From Jaltomata sinuosa (lineage: Eukaryota > Streptophyta > Magnoliopsida > Solanales > Solanaceae): DNA of 64,000 bases. Position 1 is the stretch's first letter; each line of letters starts with the position of its first letter. Position numbers and translations under genes: made by a program. Below the pieces are notes generated by a model. It saw nothing but the letters and a program-made list of their open reading frames with translations. It made no database searches and was not told the origin of the DNA. The stretch covers positions 62,001 through 126,000 of the forward strand of contig QJPP01002913.1 in assembly GCA_003996215.1 (NCBI GenBank), in the 5' to 3' direction. Below, one piece after another: positions 48,490 to 59,757 of the stretch.

Positions 48490-51037
48490 GCTTTCCCCTT
48501 TATTTTCACTCTTTAAAATCCGGTTCCATTGTTATTAGCTCCAAACTCACCTAAGCTCGTTATTGCTTCAATTCTTGGTGCTAGGGTGGGATTTTCTTTG
48601 CCTGGATCATTCCTCCATCATTACAGTATGTTTTATCCGCTTAATTCCGTTAAAATCCGCATCCTTGATCCTTTTTTTCTCATATAATTAGTAAACTTTT
48701 TTAGCCTTATTCTTGGTCAATTTCCTTCAAAATTCTGAGCATGCACTCGTGAAAGTGTAGTGATCATTGTACGCACATTCATTTTCTACTTCGGGTTATG
48801 GGGCCCACAAACTCATCGGTGACTCAAATTTCGACCCGGCTATAATCATAGAAATATGGGTATCATTAGTCTCATTTTAATGCGTAGTTTATGTTCTTGA
48901 TAGTTTGATTTCCATTTGGAGCTTCTCAGAGCGGTTCGGGCTTGGACATCATCGTTCCAATAGCTTGTCGTCGAACGACAGGTAGGTTGCAGTTTAACTC
49001 CTCTAGACTTTGCATATATATGATAAAATTTCATTAATGGACATCTTTGGGTTGGGTTTACTAGCTTGGTACCACAAACCTTGTCCGCTTCTTCATGTCC
49101 AACTCATTTTCTTCCTCCAATGTATGTACTATTTGTTATAGATGATATATTACACTTGTGATCCTGTGTGACCTTGTTTTGACTCTAGACCATAAATGGT
49201 GGGTTTTATGGGAATGTCTGTCAGTCCCGGACATTAATATCGTGATTTTAGGCTGGTTATCTGGGATGTAGAGGGATGGGAGCCTGTGTAAGGCCGATAG
49301 GTTGATTGTGAGCCATTGGGCTATTGTTTGTGTTTGTACAAGTCTTTTTAGTACATATAAAGGGATTTTAGCATATTTCACTATGGTTTTGGCTTTGGGC
49401 CTACTATTATTGATTTTCTACACTTTGAATGGCCCTAGAGGCCCATTTTCGATTGAAATGACTTTAAAACAGTTTGGAACTGACTTACGTGGATCTTCTT
49501 GGGGTAAGAAAGTTAATAAGTTGATTTTATCACTATTTTCAAACTACTAATAGACCCAGCGTGGCTATAGTGCTAAACCTGTTTTACCGTTAATTGGAGG
49601 TGGTACTAGACTCGGTTAGGCTGAGCATCAGACTTGTTTTGCTACTGTTTTAGACACGGTTAAGTCCGGGAACCCCTGTAGGGGCTTTTGAGACTTATTT
49701 CACCAATTTAGACTCAGATATGTTTTGGGCATGCATTTTGAGATTGGGTTACTACTTTTGATCTAGATTTACCCCGGACTACTTTGAGGGTACGAGAGTT
49801 AGTATGTGGTCGAGGACCTCCATGGACCTTGCCGATTTGAACCAGGGGCGATGTTTTGAGTGTGCCATAGGAGGGGTATATGTTGTAGTTAAGGTATACG
49901 GGATGTGTCCTTTCATGGATCCTACCTACTGGGCCCATAGGCGCTAGAGGAGTTACATACGGGGTTACTATTCCACCTGGTTTCAACTATTGCATCATAT
50001 CATCTATTTGTGTTAGATTCCACCTTGTTTGTTGTTTGTTGAGTGTACGCTCCGATAGAATGGGATGCCGAAGGGTTTGTCTTCACTTGTTTGAGTTCCT
50101 CAGATGTATGGGTGCCCATTGGGACTGTATGTAGACTTATTCTTACCCTATCGCATCTCTGGCACTGATTATAGTTGTATTCGGGTTCAATTCATGTTCT
50201 ACTTAGATTATTTACATGTTTTAGTAGTAAAATTGGGTTTCAAGCATGATTAGATTAATTGCTTCTCTCCTTCTCTTCTTTCACTTGAGGTTTCCGGTAT
50301 ACCGCCTATTTCTTATACTTTCTATATATATTGTTATTACACGAATACCAGGTGCATTATTCCTTTCTTTCACCTATGTTTGTGTGATATATGTATTCTA
50401 GTAGCTAGCCAAGTTTGTTGTTTTCTCCTTGTATTCTTCTATGCTAGCTTCCGTCTGCTTACTCGTTGCTTTGTGTGACTACTTGATTCTATTCTGCTAT
50501 ATTACTACTCTTATATCTTATATGTTCCCAGTCGGCCTATGATACCTACTGGGTACCCGTTGCTTAGCAATTGGTGCCCATACTACACTCTGCATCTTCT
50601 GGTGTAGATCCTAGTGTGGGACATCATCGTTATCTTATGGAGACTCGTGCGAGGAGATTTTTTGACCGTTCCAGGCTAAGGGTGAGCTCTTCACGACTGG
50701 AGCTTTGCTTTTAGTTTATCTTTTGTATTATGTACTCTCTTACTACTCGGAGACATTTGTATATATATTTTGGATCTCTTTGTACTCCATTGATGTAGTT
50801 CTGGCTCTATTCTATGATACCAAGTTTTGGGGTTGGGTTTAGCTTCCATATATATATACTATATATTCTTGTTGTTCACTTTCTTTACTTATCGCCCTTA
50901 CTTCCACACTTTCTTACTGCTCTTCTGCTTACTTACTAGATAGTAGCCCATTACTAACCATTCCGGTCTACGGAGATTGGTTCGCCTTCTGGGGGTTGTA
51001 GGTGCAATTATGATCGACAAATCGGGTTGTGAAAGCT

Positions 51038-51049
51038 TGGTATCAGAGC
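51038..51049 (+). other. Primer-binding site (tRNA-iMet) of element II
   Basis: TGGTATCAGAGC, three bases after the LTR end. Confidence 0.9.
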
Positions 51050-51246
51050 CCAAGTTCACTAGTTTCATTGGTATAAGAGCCAATATATAGTAGAGTCCTA
51101 CGGATCGGGGCAGAGACATTCATACTCAATCTTTGGGAGGCTACAGTGACCTCTTAGGAAACATGGACTTTTCTTACTTTTATCTCGTGTGTAGTATCCT
51201 TGAAAGTTTCTTGAAATCTTACTTGTTCTAATTTATTCTCTCGCAG

Positions 51247-52640
51247 ATAGTTCGAACAAGGTCATTGACATCACGCAGGGGTGAGCCTTCGACTCCAGCA
51301 CCCCCGCCACCAACTATGGGCAAGGGAGGTCGTAGAGGTAGGGGTTGAGGACATTTCCGAGCAGGGGCACTAGTTAGAGCTCCTAAGGTCTAGGTTGTGC
51401 CCGAGTATGAGCTTGAGTTTGTTCTCGAGCAGCAGCATGTGGACCAGGGTATAGCCCTGGTGCCACTAGCCCTAGCACTAGCCCCAACACCGGCTTTATC
51501 CCCAGCTCAGTCTTTAGATGTTCGGGGTTTGCTTCTACAGTTTTTGGGTATAATTGGAGAGCGACCTTCTGAGGTAGCATAGATATCCGCTCAGGGAGCA
51601 GCCCTAGGTGCACAAAGTTCAGGAGCGCAACCTGCTAAGGTGGCTCCCAGTGCCAAGGTTATTCTGGTTCCATCTTTTGCATAGCCTCATGCTCCTCGCC
51701 CAGCTATGACAAAGACGAAGCAGAAGGCGTTGGGTAGATTTTTGTGATTGGCACCTCTGAGGTTCGCTGGTACTTCTGGTCAGGATCCACCTGAATTCAT
51801 TACTACTTGTGAGGAGATATTGCACCACTTGGGTTTACTAGAGACTCATGCTGTTTTATATACTTTTTATCAGCTAGATGGCCCAGCTAAGTTATGGTGG
51901 AGGGCCCAGGTTGCTTGCAGGCTACCTTCATCACCTCCATTAACTTGGTCTGAGTTTTATGAGGCCTTCATGGCCAAGTTCTTGCCACAGAGCGACATGG
52001 AGCATCGTCGGGAGCAGTTCACTAAACTTATGCAGGGTGTTATGACCGTATCATAGTATGAGACCCGTTTCCAATAGCTCTCTCCATTTGGGGCTATGAT
52101 CATTCCTATCGAGCCTGGAAGAGTCCGTAGGTTTATTTGGGGGTTGCGGATAGATTTTAGAGAGCCAGCTAAGATATTGATTGCTAGTGGTCGATCATTC
52201 CAGGTTTTGCAGACTATGCTCGTACAATAGTGGAATTGCATCATAATGACACTGGGGCCAGAGATAAGAGGCCTCGATATCAGGGCAACTACAGTTGTTC
52301 TCATCATTGTAGAAGAGGTTCAGGCAAGTGGGGTCAAGGTTATTAGCCACAGTAGCACAAGGGTCATTCTAGTCGACCAGTTCAGGCTTCGCTTAAGTCT
52401 TCTAGTAGCTCTCAGCTTGAGCACAGTTAGAGTAGCCAGCATGGTCATCGTGGTCAGTCTTTGAGGGGTGCAGCTTATGGGGCATCAGGCAGTGATGGCC
52501 ACACAGGTTCAGCTCTTCCCTCTCGATAGGGTGGGCCATCAGGGCCTTGCTATGAGTGCGGTGTTAGCGGTCAATATGCCAGAGTGGCTCCAGTAGGGTT
52601 CATCTAACTACGAGTATAGGGTTAGTGGTCATTATGCTAG
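51247..52640 (+). pseudogene. gag of element II
   Basis: The frame begins with ATA (the likely original ATG) at 51247, then VRTRSLTSRRGEPSTPAPPP, and a Gly/Arg-rich N-terminus. The gag core at 51748-52056 has FAGTSGQDPPEFITTCEEIL, HHLGLLETHAVLYTFYQLDG, AKLWWRAQV, LTWSEFYEAFMAKFLP and HRREQFTKLMQG, i.e. a complete PF03732-type domain. A frameshift lies between 52060 and 52320. The zinc knuckle at 52545-52590 reads CYECGVSGQYARV, with the His changed to Gln and the last Cys lost, so RNA binding would fail. Seven in-frame stops precede the frameshift. Confidence 0.88.
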
Positions 52641-52799
52641 ATATTTCCCCCAATAGGGTACAGTTGGGCTAGCTCTGCCCATTCATGCAGTTCATCCACC
52701 TTCTAGAATAGGTGGTGGTCAGGCTAGGGGTGGTTCCCCTTGAGGTAGAATAAATGGTAGGGATGGCTGTCAGTCAGGTGGTGGTTGTCATCTATTTTA

Positions 52800-53230
52800 T
52801 GCGGTCCCTAAGAGGCTAGAGGCAGAGGCCTCAGATATGGTGATCACAGGTATGATTTTTGTATGTTGTCGACCAACTTATGCTTTATTTGATCCTGGAT
52901 CCACTAGATCGTATGTTTTTGCCTATTATTTGCCTTGTTTGGGGTTATCTAGTGAGCCGTTATCTGTGCTTGTATCTATTTCGAACACAGTAGGAGATTT
53001 TTTAGTAGTGGATCAGATTGTGAGGTCTTGCATGCTTTCTGTGGGTGATTAAACACTTAAGGTGATTTGATGATTCTGTATGTTAGATTTTGACGTGATT
53101 CTGGGCATAGACTGGTTATCCCCTCATCATGTGGTTTTGGATTGCCATGCCAAGACTATTACCATAGCCGTGCCTAGCGTATCCCTGGTTGTGTGGTAGG
53201 GTTCTGTTAGTCATGCATCATCTGGGATTA
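52800..53230 (+). pseudogene. Aspartic protease of element II
   Basis: It contains MVITGMIFVCCRPTYALFDP followed by GSTRSYVF, the ALFDPGST active-site motif with the Asp present. DFDVILGIDWLSPHHVVLDC comes near 53090, the conserved ILG(I/M)DWL motif. One stop and small breaks lie between (53050-53080). It would mature Gag-Pol. Confidence 0.85.
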
Positions 53231-53319
53231 TCTCTTGTCTTTGAGCTAGGAAGTTGATTTCCTGCTGGTGTTTGGCTTATCTAGCATATGTCTGAGATGC
53301 TAGTGCTGACCCTTCTTCC

Positions 53320-54230
53320 CCTGAGTCGGTTCATGTGGTTAGAGATTTCCCAGATGTGTTCCTTACTGACTTGCCAAGCCTTCCACCTGAGAGGGATATT
53401 GACTTTGCTATTGAGTTAGAGCCAGGAACCAGGCCTATTTCAATTTCTCCTAACTGTATGGCTCCAGCTGAGTTGAGGGCGCTTAAGGAGAAGCTCTAGG
53501 ACTTGTTAGATAAGGGTTTTATCAGGCCGAGTATGTCTCCTTAGGGTGCTCCTTTTCTGTTTATGAAAAAGAAGGATAGGTCGATGCAGATGTGTATTGA
53601 TTATCGGCAACTAAATAAGGTGACTGGGAGGAATGGGTATTCACTGCCGCGCATAGATGATTTGTTTGATCAGCTTCATGGTTCAGCCATGTTTTTGAAG
53701 ATAAATCTGAGGTAAGGCTACCACCAGTTAAGGATTAGGGCGGAGGACATCCCTAAGACAACATTCAGGACACGTTATGGCTATTATGAGTTCTTGGTGA
53801 TGTATTTTGCGTTGACTAATGCCCCTGCAGCCTTCATGGACTTGATGTACAGGGTTCTTAGCTCATATCTGGACACATTTGTGATAGTTTTGATAGACGA
53901 CATCTTGATATACTCGCGAAGTAGAGATGAGCATGATCCGCATTTAAGGATTGTACTTCAGACTTTGAGAGATCATCCGTTTTATGCCAAGTTCTCAAAG
54001 TGCGAGTTTTGGCTTGAGTCAGTTGCATTCCTAGGACACGTGGTGTCTAAGGATGGGATTAGAGTGGAACCAAGTAAGATTTCAGCAGTTTGTGATTGGA
54101 CGAGACCTACTACTCCGAATGAGGTTTGCAACTTTGTTGGGTTAGCAGGGTACTACAAACGGTTCATCGAGGGATTTTCTTCCATAGCAGCACCCTTGAG
54201 TAGGCTGACTAGGAAGGATGTCCCATTTTA
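53320..54230 (+). pseudogene. Reverse transcriptase of element II
   Basis: Motifs in order: FPDVFLTDLPSLPPERDIDF, ELEPGTRPIS, MQMCIDYRQLNKVTGRN, SLPRIDDLFDQLHGSAMFLK, YHQLRIRAEDIPKTTFRTRYG, FALTNAPAAFMDLMY, the catalytic VIVLIDDILIYSRS (the I-D-D form of YxDD), FYAKFSKCEFWLESVAFLGH and ISAVCDWTRPT. Stops at about 53497, 53541 and 53713 break the first half. The second half (53794-54231) is open for 145 codons. The catalytic Asp pair is intact. Confidence 0.92.
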
Positions 54231-54660
54231 GTGGTCAGATCAGTACTAGGATAGCTTTCAAAGGCTTAAGGCCTTGTCAACTTTAGCTCTTGTGTTGACT
54301 TTGCCTGTTGAGGGTCAGAGTTTCTCGGTATATTGTGATGCTTCAGGTGTTAGTCTTGGTTGTGTATTGATACAGCAGGGTCGTGTGATAGCATATGTGT
54401 CGAGGCAGCTGAAGGTTTACGAGAACAACTACCCCACTCATGACTTGGAGTTAGCAGCAATAGTTTTTGCGCTCAAGATCTAGAGGCACTACTTATATAG
54501 GGTTCACTATGAGATATTCACCGATCACGGTAGTCTTCAGTACATCATGAATTAGTGAGAGCTGAAGTCGAGGTAGAGGAGATGGATTGAGTTACTGAAG
54601 GACTATGATTTCACTATTCTGTACCATACGGGAAAGGAAAATATAGTAACGGATGCCTTG
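54231..54660 (+). pseudogene. RNase H of element II
   Basis: The frame 54274-54483 has FSVYCDASGVSLGCVLIQQG (catalytic Asp in the CDAS motif), VIAYVSRQLKVYENNYPTHD and LELAAIVFALK (catalytic Glu). EIFTDHGSLQYI (Asp) and YHTGKENIVTDALSR (linker and last Asp) follow after stops at 54481 and 54553-54576. It would remove the RNA strand of the hybrid. Confidence 0.88.
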
Positions 54661-54839
54661 AGTCGGGAGGCGGTGAGTATAGGTAGCCTAGCATCACTTT
54701 CAATTTCAGAGCGACCATTGGCCTTGGACATCCAGTCCTTGGCTAACCATTTGGTTAGGCTTGATTTGTCGGATCCTAGCAGATTTCTTGCTAGTATTGA
54801 GGTTCATTCTACTCTAGTTGATCAGATTCAGAGCTTATA

Positions 54840-55830
54840 GTTTGAAGATCAGAGATTGTGTGACCTTCGTGATCAGGTAGTTCGGGGTGAGGCCAGTCGG
54901 GATACTTTAGGTTCTGATGGTGTTCTGAGGTTCGACAGTCATCTTTGTATTTCGAGAGTTGGGGATTTGATTCAGTTGATACTCCGTGAGGAACTTTGTT
55001 CTAGATACTCCATTCATCCTGGAGCAACAAAGATGTATAGAGATTTGAGGTTGCTTTACTGGTGGAGTGGTATGAAGCAGGACATAGCGGAGTTTGAATC
55101 TCGATGCTTGAACTGTCAGCAGGTGAAGTTCGAGCATATGAGACCTTGTGGTTTGATGCAGCGACTTCCCATTGCTGAGTTAAAGTGGGAAGGGATTACT
55201 ATGGACTTCGTAGTAGGATTGCCACGTACTTCTAGGGGTTTCGATTCTATTTGGGCCATTGTGGATCGGCTGACTAAGTCAGCGCACTTCTTGCTGGTTC
55301 AGACTACTTACAGTGCAGAGAGGTTAGCTCAAATTTACCTTCGTGAGGTTGTTCGGTTGCATGGGGTCCTAGCTTCTATCATTTCAGACCGCGACACTCA
55401 GTTCACATCTTAGTTCTGGAGAGCTATTCAATGAGATTTAGGTATAGAGGTTTAGCTTAGTACTGCATTCCACCCACAGACAGATGGTCAATCCGATAGG
55501 ACTATTCAGATCCTGGAGGGTGTGCTTCGGGCCTGTGTTCTTGACTTTTGAGGTTCTTGGGATCAGTTTGTGCCTTTGGCCGAGTTTTCTTATAATAATA
55601 GTTTTCATTCGAGCATTGGCATGGTATCTTTTGAGATGTTAAATAGTAGGCATTGCAGATTGTCGATTGGTTGGTTTGATGGTTTGGAGTCTAGGCCATA
55701 GAGTGCAGATTTGCTTCGCGATTCACTTGACCGGGTCAGAGTGATTCGGGATAGACTTCGAGCAGCTCAGAGTAGATAGAAGAGCTACGTTGATTGTAGA
55801 CTTCGTGCCTTGGAGTTCAGTGTTGGTGAT
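54840..55830 (+). pseudogene. Integrase of element II
   Basis: The HHCC domain has YSIHPGATKMYRDLRLLYWW and CLNCQQVKFEH. The core has ITMDFVVGLPRTSRGFDSIW (first Asp) and LASIISDRDTQFTS (second Asp). FHPQTDGQSDRTIQILEG follows; here the position of the third catalytic residue, normally Glu in this family, reads Asp. The frame 54856-55413 is open for 185 codons. Stops occur at 55411, 55432, 55456 and 55547. Confidence 0.9.
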
Positions 55831-55949
55831 TTAGTATTCCTCGGTGTATCGCCCATGAACGGCGTGATTAGATTTGGTCGGCAGGGCAAGTTTAGCCCCA
55901 AGAACATTGGGTCGTTTGAGATTTTCTAGAGGGTTGGCAGTATTGCCTA

Positions 55950-56220
55950 TATTTAGCTTTGTCGCTAATGTTTTCATCCACGTATCCTGTATTTCATGTG
56001 TCGATGTTGAGACGGTATATTTCATATGTGTCTCATGTGTTGCGATGGGATTCAGTTCAATTGGATGAGAGTTTGTCTTTTTTTGAGGAGTCGGTAGTTA
56101 TTTTGGCTAGATATGTCAGGACGTTGAGATCTAAGGAGATACCAGTTGTGAAAGTTAAGTGGAGGCACTGTCTATTTGAGGAGGCTACCTGGGAGACCTA
56201 GAGAGATATGCGGGCTTAGT
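55950..56220 (+). pseudogene. Chromodomain of element II
   Basis: In a frame shifted against integrase: VLRWDSVQLDESLSFFEESV, VILARYVRTLRSKEIPVVKV and KWRHCLFEEATWET. This is the C-terminal chromodomain pattern of Tekay-type chromoviruses (hydrophobic strand, (I/V)PxVKV(K/Q)W, then EEATWE). Such domains steer integration to marked heterochromatin. Confidence 0.8.
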
Positions 56221-56269
56221 ATCCACAACTATTTCAGCCTTCGAGTACTTCCTAGTCTTTGACTTTTGA

Positions 56270-56298
56270 GGATAAAAGTCCTTTTTAGTAATGGATGA
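56270..56298 (+). other. Polypurine-type region before the 3' LTR of element II
   Basis: GAGGATAAAAGTCC, a T run, then AGTAATGGATGA directly before the LTR. The minus-strand element I has the same layout. Confidence 0.5.
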
Positions 56299-59200
56299 TA
56301 TAATGACCCTTCCGGTCATTCTCGCATTCACACTTTTCTTGTTCCGTTAGAGCTTGCATGTAGCAGCTTAAAGTCATTTATAGCTTGCTGGGATCGGTGG
56401 TTCGGTGCCCAGGCCATTCATTTGGTTGTTATGGTCGTTTCCCTGTTTTAGAGCTTTAACTTAGGATATCGTTGACTTTAGTCAACATTCTTAGCTAACT
56501 TTGTTGAAATCGCATTCTGTCAATTTTGTTGGCTTCAGAGCATTGATTTTGGTCTAGTTAGACCTTTAGTCGAGGCCTAAGAACTTTCGGTGTGGGTTTT
56601 GTGTTGCCTTTTCTGTTTTCAGCCCATTTGGAGTCGAAAGTGTAACTTTGGTCAGCTTTCGATGATCGGAGCATCAGTCTCGAAATTCGACGATTCCACC
56701 AGCTCCAAAATGATAATTTTGGGTTAGTTTGGTGGTTGGTTTTGGTCCCGGGTGAGCCGGGCTCATTTCGGGTGTTGGGTTGCTTGCTAGTTAGTGTTGA
56801 CTTAGGTCTACAATTCCCTGGAATGACCTCGTATGAAAGTTTCATCGATTCCATTGAGTCTAGAACATCGTTTTCACTCTGTTAGCAATATTGGTTTTTG
56901 AAAATTAGGTTCATATTATGCCCGGAATGCCTCGTAGGAGTGATAGAAATTGCAGGTTTTTGTTGTTGGAGGTACAGGCGTCAGGCCTTAATTGCGATCG
57001 CGAGCCCCTTACTCGCGACCGCGATGTAGCACCTATTTCCTTGTACTACGTGATTGTGACAATCCTTGTCGCAACCGCGATGAAGCCTTCTACTCTTTGT
57101 TCATCACAACCGCGTATCTAGTCCTCGCTATCGCAATGTTCTAGCAAACGTAGTCCTCGCGATCACGTGGGGTCCCTTCGTGATCGCGATGAAGGACCCC
57201 TAGGCAGTATATAAACTTTCCCCTTTGTTTTCAACTCTTCAAAATCCGGTTCCACCATTATTATTAGCTCCAAACTCACCTAAGCTCATTATTTCATCAA
57301 TTCTTGGTGCTAGGGTGGGATTTTCGTGGCTTAGATCGTTCCTCTATCATTAATGAAAGTTTTATCCGCTTAATTCTGATAAAATTCGCATTCTTGATAC
57401 ACTTTTTCTCTTATAATTAGTAGGTTGTTTTGAGCCTTATTCTTGGTCAATTTCCTTCAACATTCCGAGCATGCACTCATAAAAGTGTGGTGATCATTGT
57501 ACGCTCGTTCGTTTCCAGCTTTCGCTTGTCGGGCCCACGGGCCCCGCTGGTGACCCGAATTTCAACCCAACTATAGTTATAGCAATATGGGTATCGTTAG
57601 TCTCATTTTAATGAATAGTTTATGTTCTTGATACCTTGATTTCTGTTCGGAGCTTCTCGGAGCGGTTCAGGCTTGGACATCATCGTTCCAGCAGCTTGTC
57701 ATCGGACAACATGTAGGTTATGGTTTAACTCCTCTAAACTTTGCATATATAGTATAAAATTGCATTAATGGGCATCCTTGGGTTAGATTTACTAGCTTGG
57801 TACCACAGACCTTGACCGCTTCTTCATGTTCGACTTCTTTTCTTCCTCCGATGTGTGTAGCATTAGTTATAGATGATATTATTACCCTTGTGGTCCTGTG
57901 TGACCTTGTTTTGAATCTGGAACATAGATAGTGGGTTATATTGGAATGTATGTGAGTCCCGGACATCGGTATTGCGATTTTAGGTTGGTTATCTGTACTG
58001 TAGAGCGATGGAAGCCTGTGTAGGGCTGATAGCTTAATTGTGAGTCATTGGGCAATTATTTGTGTTTGTACAAGTCATTTTCATGCATATAAAAGGATTT
58101 TTGCATATTTTACTACGGTTTTGACTTTGGGCCTACTATTATTGATTTTCTAAACTTTACATGGTCCTAGAGGCCCATTTTTTATTGAAATGACTTTAAA
58201 ACGATTTGGAACTGACTTATGTGGATCTTCTTGGGGTAAGGAAGTTAATAGGTTGATTTTATCACTATTTTCATACTACTACTAGACCCAGCGAGGCCGG
58301 AGTGCTAGACCTATTTTACCGTTGAATGGAGGTGGTACTAGACTCGGTTAGATCGAACACCAGACTTGTTTTGCAAATGTTTTAGACCTGGTTATGTCCG
58401 GGCATCCCTATTGGGGCTTTTAAGACTTATTTCACTGATTTAGACCCGGATAGGTTCCAGGTATGCATTTCAAGATTTGGTTACTACTTTGGATTTGTAT
58501 TCACCCCAAACTGTTACTTTGAGGTTATGAAAGTTAGTATGTGGTCGAGGACCTCCATGGACCTTGCCGATCCGGACTAGGGGATATGTGTTGAGTCTGT
58601 CGGAGGAGGGGTATACGGTGTAGTTGAGATATACATGTCGTGTTCTTCCATGGATCCTAGCTAATGGTCCCATAGGCGCTGGAGGAGGAACATACGGGGT
58701 TACTGTTCCACCTGGTTTCCACTTTTGCATCATATCATCCATTTGTGTGACATTCCACCTTTGTTTGCTGATTGTTGAGTATACGCTCTGGTAGTATGGG
58801 ATGTCGGAGGGTTTGTCTACACTTATTTGTGTTCCTCGGATGTATAGGCGCCCGTTGGGACTATAGGTAGACTTATTCTTACCCTATCGCATCTCTTGCA
58901 CTGATTATGGTTATATTCAGGTTCACTTCATGTTGAACTTAGATTATTGGCATGTTCTAGTAGTAGCATTGGGTTTCAAGCATGATTAGATTAATTGCTT
59001 CTGTCCTTCCCTTCTTTCACTTGAGGTTACCGATATACCGCCTATTTCTGAGACTTCCTATATATATTGTTATTGCGAGGATCCCAGGTGCGTTATTCCT
59101 TTCTTTCACCTATGTCTGTGTGATATTTGTATTCTAGTAGCTTGCCATGTTTGTTAGTTTCTCCTTGTATTCTTCTGTGCTAGCTTCCGTGTGCTTATTC

Positions 59201-59752
59201 ATTGCTTTCTATGAATACTTGCTTCTACTCTGCTATATTACTACTCTTATATCTTATATGTGCCCAGTTGGTCTATGATACCTACTCGGTACCCGTTGCT
59301 TAGCAATTAGTGCTCATACTACACTCTGCATCTTCTGGTGCAGATCTTAGTGTGGGCCATCATCGTTAGCTCGTGGAGACTCGTGCGAGGAGATTTTTGG
59401 ACCGTCCCAGATTGAGGGTGAGCTCTTTGTTACCATAGCTTAGTTTTAGTTTATCTTTTGTATTATGTACTCTCGTACTACTCGGAGACATTTGTATATA
59501 TTATTTTGGATCCCTTTGTACTATGTTCATGTAGTTCCGGCTCTATACTATGATACCAGGTTTTGCCATATATATACTATATATTCCTGTTGTTCACTTT
59601 CTTTACATATCGCCCTTGCTTTCGCACTTTCTTACTATTCTTTCGCTTACTTGCTAGATAGAAGCTCATTACTAACTGTTCCGGGCTACGGGGATTTGTT
59701 CACCTACTGGGGGTTGTAGGTGTCATCATGACCGAAAAATCGGGTCGTGACA
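56299..59752 (+). repeat. 3' LTR of element II
   Basis: It starts TATAATGACCCTTCCGG (the second base is mutated from G) and ends ATCGGGTCGTGACA. Length 3,454 bp, nearly that of the 5' copy (3,459). The CGATCGCG tract is at 56985-57195 and TATATAAA at 57208-57215. Open frames inside it are not genes. Confidence 0.92.
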
Positions 59753-59757
59753 CGGAT
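59753..59757. repeat. Right target-site duplication of element II
   Basis: CGGAT. Confidence 0.9.

Larger units (their letters stand above)
47576..51034 (+). repeat. 5' LTR of element II
   Basis: It starts TGTAATGACC and ends ATCGGGTTGTGAAA (the 3' copy ends GTGACA). It has a TATA element, TATATAA, at 48483-48489 and a CGATCGCG tract at 48265-48475. It differs from the 3' LTR by scattered substitutions, consistent with an old insertion. Confidence 0.92.
47576..59752 (+). mobile_element. Full-length Tekay-like chromovirus II (Ty3/gypsy), 12,177 bp
   Basis: LTRs 47576-51034 and 56299-59752, primer site 51038-51049, gag, protease, RT, RNase H, integrase and chromodomain in the order of chromoviruses, and perfect CGGAT duplications. 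It is complete in structure but dead in coding: the gag start is ATA, about twenty stops lie in frame, and there are frameshifts between the gag core and the zinc knuckle, between the knuckle and pol, and before the chromodomain. It shares its LTR family with the minus-strand element at 6961-18091. Confidence 0.93.
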
